Origin: an uncultured Eubacteriales bacterium
Lineage (GTDB): Bacteria; Bacillota; Clostridia; Christensenellales; CAG-917
NCBI GenBank assembly: GCA_900548005.1
Contig: URIZ01000001.1
Coordinates: forward strand, 1-64,000
Length of the DNA stretch: 64,000 nucleotides
Direction of reading: 5' to 3'
Below the pieces are notes generated by a model. It was not told the DNA's origin and did no database searches. It saw only the letters and a list, made by a program, of their open reading frames with translations. Below are positions 1 to 7,246 of this stretch, piece after piece. A program made the position numbers and the translations under genes. The stretch's first letter is position 1. Each line of letters opens with the position of its first letter.

Positions 1-55
1 CGAGTGGTGGAAGAAATACCGGCACGGACCGGAAAGATGGGGCAATTCTATTTAG
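1..55 (+). CDS. C-terminal tail of an unidentified protein (partial)
   Basis: The first bases read in frame as EWWKKYRHGPERWGNSI followed by TAG at 53-55. The rest of the gene lies outside the window. Tails with a W-K-x-R-x-GP-E-W pattern occur at the ends of some polytopic membrane proteins (DUF418-like), but 17 residues are too few to assign a family. A diverged copy on the opposite strand at 9504-9557 keeps the same frame and stop, which supports this frame. It could instead be part of a non-coding repeat. Confidence 0.35.
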   Translation, partial: EWWKKYRHGPERWGNSI

Positions 56-93
56 AGTCTAAAACGTTCACCTTTGTAGAGCTGTGAACAAAT
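1..93 (+). repeat. Left copy of a long-range inverted repeat
   Basis: Positions 1-93 resemble the reverse complement of about 9476-9557. The match is strong across the first 60 bases (GGTGGAAGAAATACCGG, then GGACCGGAAAGATGGGG) and weaker through a CTTTGTAGAGC block. The two copies enclose the radical SAM, clpB, tetR and ABC exporter genes. Confidence 0.6.
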
Positions 94-189
94 AAAAAAC
101 TTATCGGGCGCAATTGATTGTCGTTTCGTTTCCACGAGATTGCCACGCTTGCGCTCGCAATGACAAAGTTTTTTATTTGCGCCCGATAA
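90..189. repeat. REP/MITE-like palindromic intergenic repeat
   Basis: TTATCGGGCGCAA at 101-113 is the exact reverse complement of TTGCGCCCGATAA at 177-189. The interior carries the REP-like phrase ATTGCCACGC..GCTCGCAATGACA, of a kind scattered between genes in many bacteria. A second pair, AAATAAAAAAC before the left arm and GTTTTTTATTT before the right arm, crosses the first, so the two pairings are mutually exclusive or form a pseudoknot. The short minus-strand ORF here is a by-product. Confidence 0.6.
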
Positions 190-226
190 AATATATAACA
201 TACACGACATCATAACAAAAGGTCTT

Positions 227-1348
227 ATGAACATAAGCATAATGATGAAACCCGCATCGTCAAATTGCAATTTGAGATGCAAATACTGCTTTTACAACGA
301 TCTGTCAAGCCACAGAGAGATGCCTTCGCGCGGCATTATGAGCCAAGACACATTGCGCAATATCTTGAAAAAGGCGTTTGATTTTGCAGGTGACGACAAG
401 GTGATGTTGTCCTTTCAAGGCGGCGAGCCGCTCATTGCCGGCAAGGAGTTTTTCAAAAACGTGCACGCAATCATACGAGAACTCAACGTGCGCAAATGCC
501 CCGTGTATATCGGTATTCAGACCAACGGCACGCTGATTGACGATGAGTGGTGTCAGATTTTCAAACGCGGCGGCTATCTTGTGGGATTGTCGCTTGACGG
601 TGACGAAATTGCCGATTCGCTCCGCATAGACGCAAACGGCGAGCCGACTTTTCAAAGAGTGTTAGCGGCGGCAAAACTTATGCAAAAACACGGAGTGGAA
701 TTCAACATTCTCACCGTTCTCACCAAACAAGTGGCGCAACGCATAGACAGAATTTACGCGTTTTTCAAAAAGCAAGGTTTTAGGCATCTTCAATTTATCC
801 CCATGCTCAAACCTTTGCGCCTCGATGAAAACGGCAAGCCGATTTCCGCTTGCGAGTATTCCACGCCGTTTCCGAGCGAAGAAGAAAACTACGTCATGAG
901 CGGTGAAGACTATGCGTATTTCTTGAAAAAGTGTTTCTCGCTGTATTTGAAGGATTTTGTGGACGGCAAGTATACGTCCATTCGCCAATTCGACAATTTT
1001 GTGCGCCTTGCTCACCACGAGATCCCCGAGCAATGCGGCATGGACGGGCATTGCTGCCACCAATTTGTCATCGAAGGCGACGGCGAAGTGTATCCGTGCG
1101 ACTTCTATTGCGTGGACTGCTACGACATGGGCAACATCAACGATACGGACTTTTTTGCCCTGTCAAAACATCCGATCGCCACGCAATTTATCAAAGAAAG
1201 CATGCAAATAGACGAAAAATGCAAGGCTTGCAAATATTATGCTCTTTGCAAAAACGGCTGCAAACGCGAGCGTATCGACATTGACAAATGCGATGCCTAC
1301 AAGCAATTTTTCGCCTACGCCTTGCCCCACCTGCAACGCATGAGCTGA
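227..1348 (+). CDS. Radical SAM/SPASM protein, anaerobic sulfatase-maturase-like
   Basis: This 373-residue protein has the radical SAM cluster motif CNLRCKYC (Cys14, 18, 21) at the N-terminus, a typical SAM-binding GGEPL motif near residue 80, and a cysteine-rich SPASM region at about 268-350 (CGMDGHCC, CDFYCVDC, CKACKYYALCKNGC) that should hold two auxiliary [4Fe-4S] clusters. Length and motif order match anaerobic sulfatase-maturating enzymes, which oxidise a Cys or Ser of a sulfatase to formylglycine. No sulfatase gene is in the window, so the substrate is unknown; peptide-modifying SPASM enzymes look similar. A weak AAAGG precedes the ATG. It converges with clpB across a shared terminator. 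Confidence 0.85.
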   Translation: MNISIMMKPASSNCNLRCKYCFYNDLSSHREMPSRGIMSQDTLRNILKKAFDFAGDDKVMLSFQGGEPLIAGKEFFKNVHAIIRELNVRKCPVYIGIQTNGTLIDDEWCQIFKRGGYLVGLSLDGDEIADSLRIDANGEPTFQRVLAAAKLMQKHGVEFNILTVLTKQVAQRIDRIYAFFKKQGFRHLQFIPMLKPLRLDENGKPISACEYSTPFPSEEENYVMSGEDYAYFLKKCFSLYLKDFVDGKYTSIRQFDNFVRLAHHEIPEQCGMDGHCCHQFVIEGDGEVYPCDFYCVDCYDMGNINDTDFFALSKHPIATQFIKESMQIDEKCKACKYYALCKNGCKRERIDIDKCDAYKQFFAYALPHLQRMS

Positions 1349-1425
1349 CGTTTTTTGGCAATGCGCCGACAAGGACAATGCGGCATTGTCACCACAAAAA
1401 TACAGATTTTGAACAAACTAAAAAG

Positions 1426-1460
1426 AAAAGCGCGGCGGAGAAAATCCGCTGCGCTTTTCG
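1426..1460. terminator. Bidirectional terminator between the radical SAM gene and clpB
   Basis: A 14-bp stem (AAAAGCGCGGCGGA with TCCGCTGCGCTTTT, one G-U pair) and a GAAAA loop, with A and T runs on the two sides, lie between two convergent genes. Confidence 0.85.
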
Positions 1461-1492
1461 GTTAGGAAATGGGGGAAAATTATGTTGTTTGA

Positions 1493-4081
1493 TCAGTGTT
1501 TGGATGTGACGGTGATTTCGCCGTCTTTTGCGTCAACCACGATGGTGTCGCCTTCGTCCATATTGCCTTTGAGAATTGCTCTTGCAACTTTGGTTTCGAC
1601 ATTGCTCTCTATATAACGTTTGAGCGGTCTTGCGCCGAAGGTCACGTCATAGCCGCCGTCAACGATAAGGTCTTTTGCTGCTTGGGTGACTTCGAGTTTG
1701 AGATTTTGTTTGTCAAGCCTCGATGAGAGTTTTGCGAGCATGATGTCGATGATCTTATACACGCTCTCTCTTGTGAGCGGCGTGAAGAACACTATGTCGT
1801 CAAGTCTGTTCAAAAACTCGGGGCGGAAAGTTTGTTTGAGCAGTCCGTCGATTTCGTCTTTGGCTTCTTGCTTGATCTCGCCTTTGTCGTCGATGTTGTC
1901 GAGAATGACGCTGCTGCCAAGGTTGGAAGTCATGATGATGATTGTGTTCTTGAAGTTGACCGTTCTGCCTTGGCTGTCGGTGATTCTGCCGTCGTCAAGC
2001 ACTTGCAGCAAGATGTTGAACACGTCGGGGTGCGCCTTTTCGATCTCGTCAAACAGCACGACAGAGTAGGGTTTTCTTCTCACAGCCTCGGTGAGTTGAC
2101 CGCCTTCGTCATAGCCCACGTATCCCGGAGGTGCGCCGATAAGACGAGATACGCTGAATTTTTCCATATATTCCGTCATGTCGATACGCACGATATTGCG
2201 CTCGTCATCAAACAGATAGGACGCAAGCGTCTTTGCAAGTTCCGTCTTGCCAACGCCCGTCGGACCAAGGAACAGGAACGAGCCGATAGGTCTGTTTTCA
2301 TCGGATATGCCCGCACGAGAACGCAACACCGCTTCGCTCACCGCCGTGACAGCCTCGTCTTGACCGATGACTCTCTTGTGCAGTTCATCGCCAAGATGGA
2401 GCAGTTTTTCCTTTTCGCTTTCCATGAGCTTGGTGACGGGGATGCCAGTCCATTTTGCCACGATTTTTGCGATTTCGTCGGCAGTCACTTCGTCACGCAA
2501 AAGTGTAGTGCCGTTTGCGCCTTTCTTTTCGGCGTCTTCCAGCTTTTTGTTGAGCGCGGGCAGTTCGCCGTATTGCAGTTGTGCCGCCTTGCCGTAGTCG
2601 CTGTTGCGCTTTGCCTCTTCGATTGCGAGATTGACGCGGTCGATTTCGGCTTTGGTGTCTTGCACGCTGTTGATTTCCTTCTTCTCGTTTTCCCATTGCG
2701 CCTTCATCGCGTTGAATTTGTCGTGCAGTTCGGCAAGTTCTTTCTTGATGGATTCGCGGCGGTCAACGGAGAGTTTGTCCGTCTCTTTTTCAAGAGCCAT
2801 TTCTTCGATTTCAAGCTGCATGATTTTGCGGCTTATCACGTCCATTTCGGTGGGCATGCTGTCGATTTCCGTTCTTATCATCGCGCACGCCTCGTCCACA
2901 AGGTCGATCGCCTTGTCGGGCAAGAATCTGTCGGTGATGTATCTATCCGAAAGCGTTGCCGCCGCAACGAGAGCTTGGTCGTGAATACGCACGCCGTGGA
3001 AGATCTCGTATCTTTCTTTCAAGCCACGCAAGATAGCGATTGTGTCTTCAACGGTGGGTTCGTTGACCATGACGGGTTGAAAACGTCTTTCAAGCGCAGG
3101 ATCTTTTTCGATATACTTGCGGTATTCGTCAAGGGTGGTTGCGCCGATGCAGTGCAATTCGCCCCTTGCAAGCATAGGCTTGAGCAGGTTGCCTGCATCC
3201 ATGCTGCCTTCGGTCTTGCCTGCGCCCACGATGGTGTGCAACTCATCGATGAACAGCAACATTCTGCCGTTTTGTTTCTTGATTTCGGTCAAGACGGCTT
3301 TGAGTCTTTCTTCAAATTCGCCACGATACTTTGCGCCTGCAATCAGCGCGCCCATATCGAGAGCAAAGATGTGTTTGTCCTTCAAACCCTCTGGCACGTC
3401 GCCGCGCACAATACGCTGTGCAAGACCTTCGGCAATAGCCGTCTTGCCAACGCCCGCTTCGCCGATAAGCACGGGGTTGTTTTTGGTCTTTCTTGACAAA
3501 ATACGGATGACGTTTCTTATCTCGTCGTCACGACCGATGACGGGATCGAGCTGCCCGCGGGATGCGCGTTCCACCATATCGTGACCGTATTTGTTGAGCA
3601 CGTCATAAGTGTCTTCGGGGTTGTCACTTGTCACTTTTGACGTTTTAACTTGTTTAACCGCATTGATAAAGTCCGCTTTTGTGAGTTTGCACTTTGCAAA
3701 AGCGTTTTTCAAAGCAGGGGACGGATTGTCGAGAATCGCTTGGAAAATGTGTTCCACGCTCACGAAATCGTCGCCTTGACTCTTTGCCAGTTTCTCTGCC
3801 TGAGAGAGCATAAGGGCGCAGTCTTGGGCAAGATACACTTCGCCCGCTCCGCTTCCTGTGACGGAAGAAAAGCCCGAGATGATCTTGTCTATTTCACGCA
3901 AAAGCGCAGGTGCGTCCGCACCGCATTTGTTGACGAGTTTGGGGATAAGACCTTCATCGTCGCTCAAAAGCGCGTAGGCGATATGCTCCTTGCAAAGTTG
4001 TTGGTTGTGTCTTTCAAGCGCGAGTGTTTGCGCATTGTTGATGGCGTCAAGAGCCTTCTTTGTATATTTGTTGGTATCCAT
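1493..4081 (-). CDS. clpB: ATP-dependent disaggregase ClpB
   Basis: An 862-residue Hsp100 chaperone that resolubilises aggregated proteins together with DnaK. In order it has a Clp N-domain (1-150), a first AAA+ module (GEAGVGKT near 205, LFIDELHTIVGAG), a coiled-coil middle domain rich in Glu and Lys (about 390-510), and a second AAA+ module (GPTGVGKT near 604, LFDEIEKAHPDVF). The middle domain and full length separate it from ClpC and ClpA. The start at 4081 is chosen because a GGGGG ribosome site lies just upstream; the longer frame would run into the CIRCE operator. It is a single gene, expected to be heat-shock controlled through HrcA. Confidence 0.97.
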   Translation of the reverse strand: MDTNKYTKKALDAINNAQTLALERHNQQLCKEHIAYALLSDDEGLIPKLVNKCGADAPALLREIDKIISGFSSVTGSGAGEVYLAQDCALMLSQAEKLAKSQGDDFVSVEHIFQAILDNPSPALKNAFAKCKLTKADFINAVKQVKTSKVTSDNPEDTYDVLNKYGHDMVERASRGQLDPVIGRDDEIRNVIRILSRKTKNNPVLIGEAGVGKTAIAEGLAQRIVRGDVPEGLKDKHIFALDMGALIAGAKYRGEFEERLKAVLTEIKKQNGRMLLFIDELHTIVGAGKTEGSMDAGNLLKPMLARGELHCIGATTLDEYRKYIEKDPALERRFQPVMVNEPTVEDTIAILRGLKERYEIFHGVRIHDQALVAAATLSDRYITDRFLPDKAIDLVDEACAMIRTEIDSMPTEMDVISRKIMQLEIEEMALEKETDKLSVDRRESIKKELAELHDKFNAMKAQWENEKKEINSVQDTKAEIDRVNLAIEEAKRNSDYGKAAQLQYGELPALNKKLEDAEKKGANGTTLLRDEVTADEIAKIVAKWTGIPVTKLMESEKEKLLHLGDELHKRVIGQDEAVTAVSEAVLRSRAGISDENRPIGSFLFLGPTGVGKTELAKTLASYLFDDERNIVRIDMTEYMEKFSVSRLIGAPPGYVGYDEGGQLTEAVRRKPYSVVLFDEIEKAHPDVFNILLQVLDDGRITDSQGRTVNFKNTIIIMTSNLGSSVILDNIDDKGEIKQEAKDEIDGLLKQTFRPEFLNRLDDIVFFTPLTRESVYKIIDIMLAKLSSRLDKQNLKLEVTQAAKDLIVDGGYDVTFGARPLKRYIESNVETKVARAILKGNMDEGDTIVVDAKDGEITVTSKH

Positions 4082-4131
4082 ATCAGTACCCCCTTTTTTA
4101 TTATTATGTTGGCAGTCATTTTTGCTGACTG

Positions 4132-4158
4132 TTAGCACTCTTGTTCTTCGATTGCTAA
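4132..4158 (-). promoter_or_regulatory. CIRCE operator (HrcA site) of clpB
   Basis: TTAGCACTC, 9 nt, GATTGCTAA. This is the CIRCE consensus TTAGCACTC-N9-GAGTGCTAA with one mismatch in the right arm. It lies between the -10 box and the clpB start, where bound HrcA would block transcription. Confidence 0.92.
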
Positions 4159-4185
4159 TTATATCACCGTTTGCGCATTTGTCAA
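4158..4185 (-). promoter_or_regulatory. Vegetative promoter of clpB
   Basis: On the minus strand TTGACA and TATAAT, both perfect, are separated by 16 nt and abut the CIRCE element. Confidence 0.88.
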
Positions 4186-4234
4186 GATTTTTTATACAGT
4201 TTTTTCAAAAAAATTGTTGCCGAACGTTTGTAAA

Positions 4235-4263
4235 ATAAAAACTCTTCCGAGGCGGAAGAGTTT
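4235..4263 (-). terminator. Terminator of the tetR-family gene
   Basis: AAACTCTTCC (4239-4248) pairs with GGAAGAGTTT (4254-4263) around a 5-nt loop. The minus strand continues into a TTTTTATTTT tract. Confidence 0.8.
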
Positions 4264-4289
4264 GAAAAGTCGTGATTTTGCATAAATCG

Positions 4290-4868
4290 TCATTTTTTGA
4301 CAAAGTAGTGCGAGGCGATGGGGCAGGAAACGTAGGAAAGAAATTCGTCCTGAGTGTACTTACCGGGGTTGTCTATGCACCAAAGCGCAGTGGACACCAT
4401 GCCGCCCGCAACAAAACTTGACAGCACTTGCAAGGGGAGCTTGATTTCGTAGGTGTCCTTGTATTTGGAAAGCTGATATTTGATGGAATGGGCGATGGAG
4501 TCTTGGATGGTGCTCACCACTTTGCCGTTGCGGTTGTTGCGTATGATGTTGCAGATGTGGTTGTGCTTGTCAAAGAAGAACTCGATTGCCATCATCATAA
4601 TCGACGAGATCGTTTCCATGGGGGAAGTGAGTTTTGTTTCTTTTGTGAACTTTGCGTACAGGTCGTCTTTTAACTCTTCCAAAGCAAAGGCAAGGAGATG
4701 ATATTTGTCTTCAAAGTGAGCGTAGAACGTTGCGCGGTTGACCATTGCGCGATTGCATAGGTCTATGACGCTGATTTTTTCGATGGATTCTTCTTCCATC
4801 ATATCGAGCAGCGTGTTGCTCAAAAGTTTGCGAGTGCGCACGATGCGCAAATCTTCTTTGTTGGTCAT
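4290..4868 (-). CDS. TetR/AcrR-family transcriptional regulator
   Basis: A 192-residue one-component repressor. The N-terminal helix-turn-helix is the TetR type (ISVIDLCNRAMVNRATFYAHF, split by the recognition helix, about residues 30-52). The C-terminal part is helical and resembles the TetR_C domain of DhaS/YfiR-like regulators. The start at 4868 has a strong AAGGAG site; the frame upstream runs into the operator. It is transcribed away from the ABC exporter genes, a common arrangement for a repressor of an efflux pump, but its palindrome was not found in front of the exporter. It probably represses itself. The ligand is unknown. Confidence 0.88.
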   Translation of the reverse strand: MTNKEDLRIVRTRKLLSNTLLDMMEEESIEKISVIDLCNRAMVNRATFYAHFEDKYHLLAFALEELKDDLYAKFTKETKLTSPMETISSIMMMAIEFFFDKHNHICNIIRNNRNGKVVSTIQDSIAHSIKYQLSKYKDTYEIKLPLQVLSSFVAGGMVSTALWCIDNPGKYTQDEFLSYVSCPIASHYFVKK

Positions 4869-4881
4869 ATTCGTCTCCTTA

Positions 4882-4909
4882 TGTGCAATATAGTATACAT
4901 TATTGCACA
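4882..4909 (-). promoter_or_regulatory. Palindromic operator at the tetR-family promoter
   Basis: TGTGCAATA and TATTGCACA form a perfect 9-bp inverted repeat spaced by 10 nt with a central GTATAC. It overlaps the -10 region and ends just upstream of the ribosome site, a typical place for TetR autorepression. Confidence 0.75.
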
Positions 4910-4927
4910 AAAGTGCGTTTCTGTCAA
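4899..4927 (-). promoter_or_regulatory. Promoter of the tetR-family gene
   Basis: Minus-strand TTGACA (4922-4927), 17 nt, then AATAAT (4899-4904) preceded by an extended-type TG. The -10 box lies inside the palindrome. Confidence 0.7.
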
Positions 4928-5358
4928 GTTATCTATCACATGTAGCCATATCGGACAATACGTCCGTCATCGTGAAAAGAATCTGCCACATCGTGCAAAA
5001 TATGCCTTGAAAACAATATGTTTGTCGTTTGGCAAGCAGTGTGGAAAGCGGCGCGGTAAGTAGGTTGACGTTTTGCAATCGGTTTTGCAACAAGGGCGGT
5101 AAGACGTGTGGGAGAATGTGGCAAGCAGCGGTGCAAGAAGTGTAGCAAGCATTTTGGCAATAGGTGTGGCAGTAGTGTGGCAAGCAATATGAGCTCGTGC
5201 ACGCACGCGTGGGCGCATCGCGCGTATATGCGCGCGCAAATATGGATTTAGTATATTTATTAAAAATTTCTTAATCTTATAAAAAGATTTTTTATATTGA
5301 TTGACATTTGACGATAAAAATCGTAAATAAATATATGTATCACATTTTAATGTTCAAA
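4928..5358. repeat. Non-coding stretch with degenerate GTGTGGCAAGCA repeats
   Basis: No credible gene was found. Between about 5030 and 5195 the phrase GTGTGGCAAGCA and close variants recur four or five times. Then come an alternating CGCG/TATA-rich patch (5195-5245) and an A/T-rich stretch holding TTGACA at 5301-5306, a possible -35 box for the ABC exporter operon. Confidence 0.5.
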
Positions 5359-5377
5359 AATTCGCGCTCTGCGAATT
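5359..5377 (+). promoter_or_regulatory. Hairpin abutting the ribosome site of the ABC exporter operon
   Basis: AATTCGC, loop GCTCT, GCGAATT, ending one base before GGGAG (5378-5382) and nine bases before the ATG. It could modulate translation or be a protein-binding site. Confidence 0.45.
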
Positions 5378-5386
5378 GGGAGAAAT

Positions 5387-7246
5387 ATGGAAAGAAACAA
5401 AGCACCAAAATCCAAAGGCGGCGTCAAAAAGATGGCGGGTTGCATCGGCGAATACAAGCCGCATGCGATTTTCACATCACTTTTGGTTGCACTGGAAGTC
5501 CTATTTGAGATTTTCATTCCGCTCATCATGGCGCAAATCGTCAACGTGGGCATGGCTGAAAACGCAACGGAATTTACCTTTACGTTGCAACTTGGCAAGT
5601 TGAGCTGTGCGCTTTTCACCATGACAAACCGCGTGTCGTTTATCGTCACTTGCGGCGCGATGATGGTGGTTATGGCACTCATATCCCTGTTTTTCGGCAC
5701 TATGTCGGGAAAACTTGCCGCAACCGCGTCAACGGGCTTTGCAAAAAATCTTCGCAGAAAACTTTTCTACAAGATCGAAAATTTCAGTTTTGCAAACCTT
5801 GACCGTTTCAACACGGCAAGCCTTGTCACAAGACTTACAACAGACGTGACCAACATGCAAATGGCGTTTCAGATCGTCATTCGTATGCTCGTGCGCTCGC
5901 CGATTATGCTCGTTTTGGCAACCTGCATGGCAATCTCGATAAGCCCCGATCTTTCGCTTATCTTTGCCGTGGCTTTGCCCGTGCTTATCATCGGCTTGAT
6001 TGTGGGCGTCAAGATCATTTTCCCGAGATTTGAGAAAATGCTCCACAAGTATGACGCCATGAACGAGTCCACGCAAGAAAACCTTATCGGCATCCGCGCG
6101 GTGAAGGCGTTTGTGAGAGAAGACAACGAGATCGACAAGTTCAAGAAAGTGTCGTCCACAGTGCAAAAACTGCAATTCTCGGCGGAAAAAATCATTGTCG
6201 TCGCATTCCCGTTTATGCAAATTATCGTGTATGCGTGCATGCTTTGCGTCGCTTGGTTTGGCGGCAACGACATCATTGTGGGCAAAATGCAACTTGGTGA
6301 TTTCACGGCGTTTTTGAGCTATATTATGCAAATCCTCATGTCGCTTATGATGGTGGCAATGGGCTTTATGAACGTTGTTTTGTCGCGCGCGTCCCTTGAT
6401 CGTATCGTGGAAGTTTTGGACGAGAAGATTGACATCGAAGACGGCGAAAACGCCTCGGACGAGCTCAAAGTTGCAGACGGCAGCATCGATTTCGACCACG
6501 TTGACTTTTCCTATTCAAAATCCGGCGAAGTGCTCAATCTCGAAGACATCGACTTGCACATCAAGAGTGGCGAAACAATCGGCATCATCGGCGGCACGGG
6601 CTCTGCAAAGTCCACTCTCGTGCAGCTTATCCCCAGACTTTACGACGTGTTTGACGGCGAAGTGAAGGTGGGTGGCGTAAACGTGAAAGAGTACAAGCTC
6701 AACGAGCTTAGAGATAGCGTGGCTATGGTGCTGCAAAAGAACGTGCTTTTTAGCGGTACTATCAGAGAAAACCTTGCTTGGGGCAACAAAAACGCAACCC
6801 AAGAAGAGATAGAGCATGCCGCAAAAGCGGCTCAGGCGCACGATTTCATCATGTCCTTCCCCAATGGCTATGACACCGAGCTCGGACAGGGCGGCGTCAA
6901 CGTATCGGGCGGACAAAAACAACGCTTGTGCATCGCTCGCGCCTTGCTCAAAAAACCCAAAATTATGATTATGGACGACTCAACGTCCGCCGTGGACACC
7001 GCAACCGACGCGGCTATTCGCGCAGGGCTTAAAAACGAGTTTGGCGACACCACGGTGCTTATCATCGCGCAACGCATCTCGTCCGTGGAGAGCGCGGACA
7101 GAATCATTGTCATGAACGACGGCAAGATTGACGCTGTCGGAACTCATGATGAACTTATTGCAACCAACCAAATCTATCAGGACGTGTACAATTCGCAAAA
7201 GAAGGGTAGCGACGAACAAGAAACGGGGGTGAGCGAAAATGCGTAA
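5387..7246 (+). CDS. ABC exporter subunit with degenerate ATP site (BmrC-like)
   Basis: A 619-residue half-transporter: six membrane helices (about 30-330) followed by a nucleotide-binding domain. Walker A reads GGTGSAKST (about 399-407), with Ala where the family has Gly. The signature is VSGGQ. Walker B is IMIMDDSTSAVD, with Asp in place of the catalytic Glu, and the switch residue is Gln (IIAQR) instead of His. These changes mark the non-hydrolysing half of heterodimeric multidrug exporters such as BmrCD, LmrCD or TM287/288. Its stop overlaps the start of the partner gene by 8 bp, so the two are translationally coupled. The substrate is unknown; drugs or peptides are likely. Confidence 0.9.
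   Translation: MERNKAPKSKGGVKKMAGCIGEYKPHAIFTSLLVALEVLFEIFIPLIMAQIVNVGMAENATEFTFTLQLGKLSCALFTMTNRVSFIVTCGAMMVVMALISLFFGTMSGKLAATASTGFAKNLRRKLFYKIENFSFANLDRFNTASLVTRLTTDVTNMQMAFQIVIRMLVRSPIMLVLATCMAISISPDLSLIFAVALPVLIIGLIVGVKIIFPRFEKMLHKYDAMNESTQENLIGIRAVKAFVREDNEIDKFKKVSSTVQKLQFSAEKIIVVAFPFMQIIVYACMLCVAWFGGNDIIVGKMQLGDFTAFLSYIMQILMSLMMVAMGFMNVVLSRASLDRIVEVLDEKIDIEDGENASDELKVADGSIDFDHVDFSYSKSGEVLNLEDIDLHIKSGETIGIIGGTGSAKSTLVQLIPRLYDVFDGEVKVGGVNVKEYKLNELRDSVAMVLQKNVLFSGTIRENLAWGNKNATQEEIEHAAKAAQAHDFIMSFPNGYDTELGQGGVNVSGGQKQRLCIARALLKKPKIMIMDDSTSAVDTATDAAIRAGLKNEFGDTTVLIIAQRISSVESADRIIVMNDGKIDAVGTHDELIATNQIYQDVYNSQKKGSDEQETGVSENA

Noticed and set aside
1832..3496. 554-codon plus-strand frame inside clpB
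   Set aside because: It is antisense to ClpB, whose AAA+ motifs are complete. Low-complexity Phe/His/Val translation is typical of a shadow frame.
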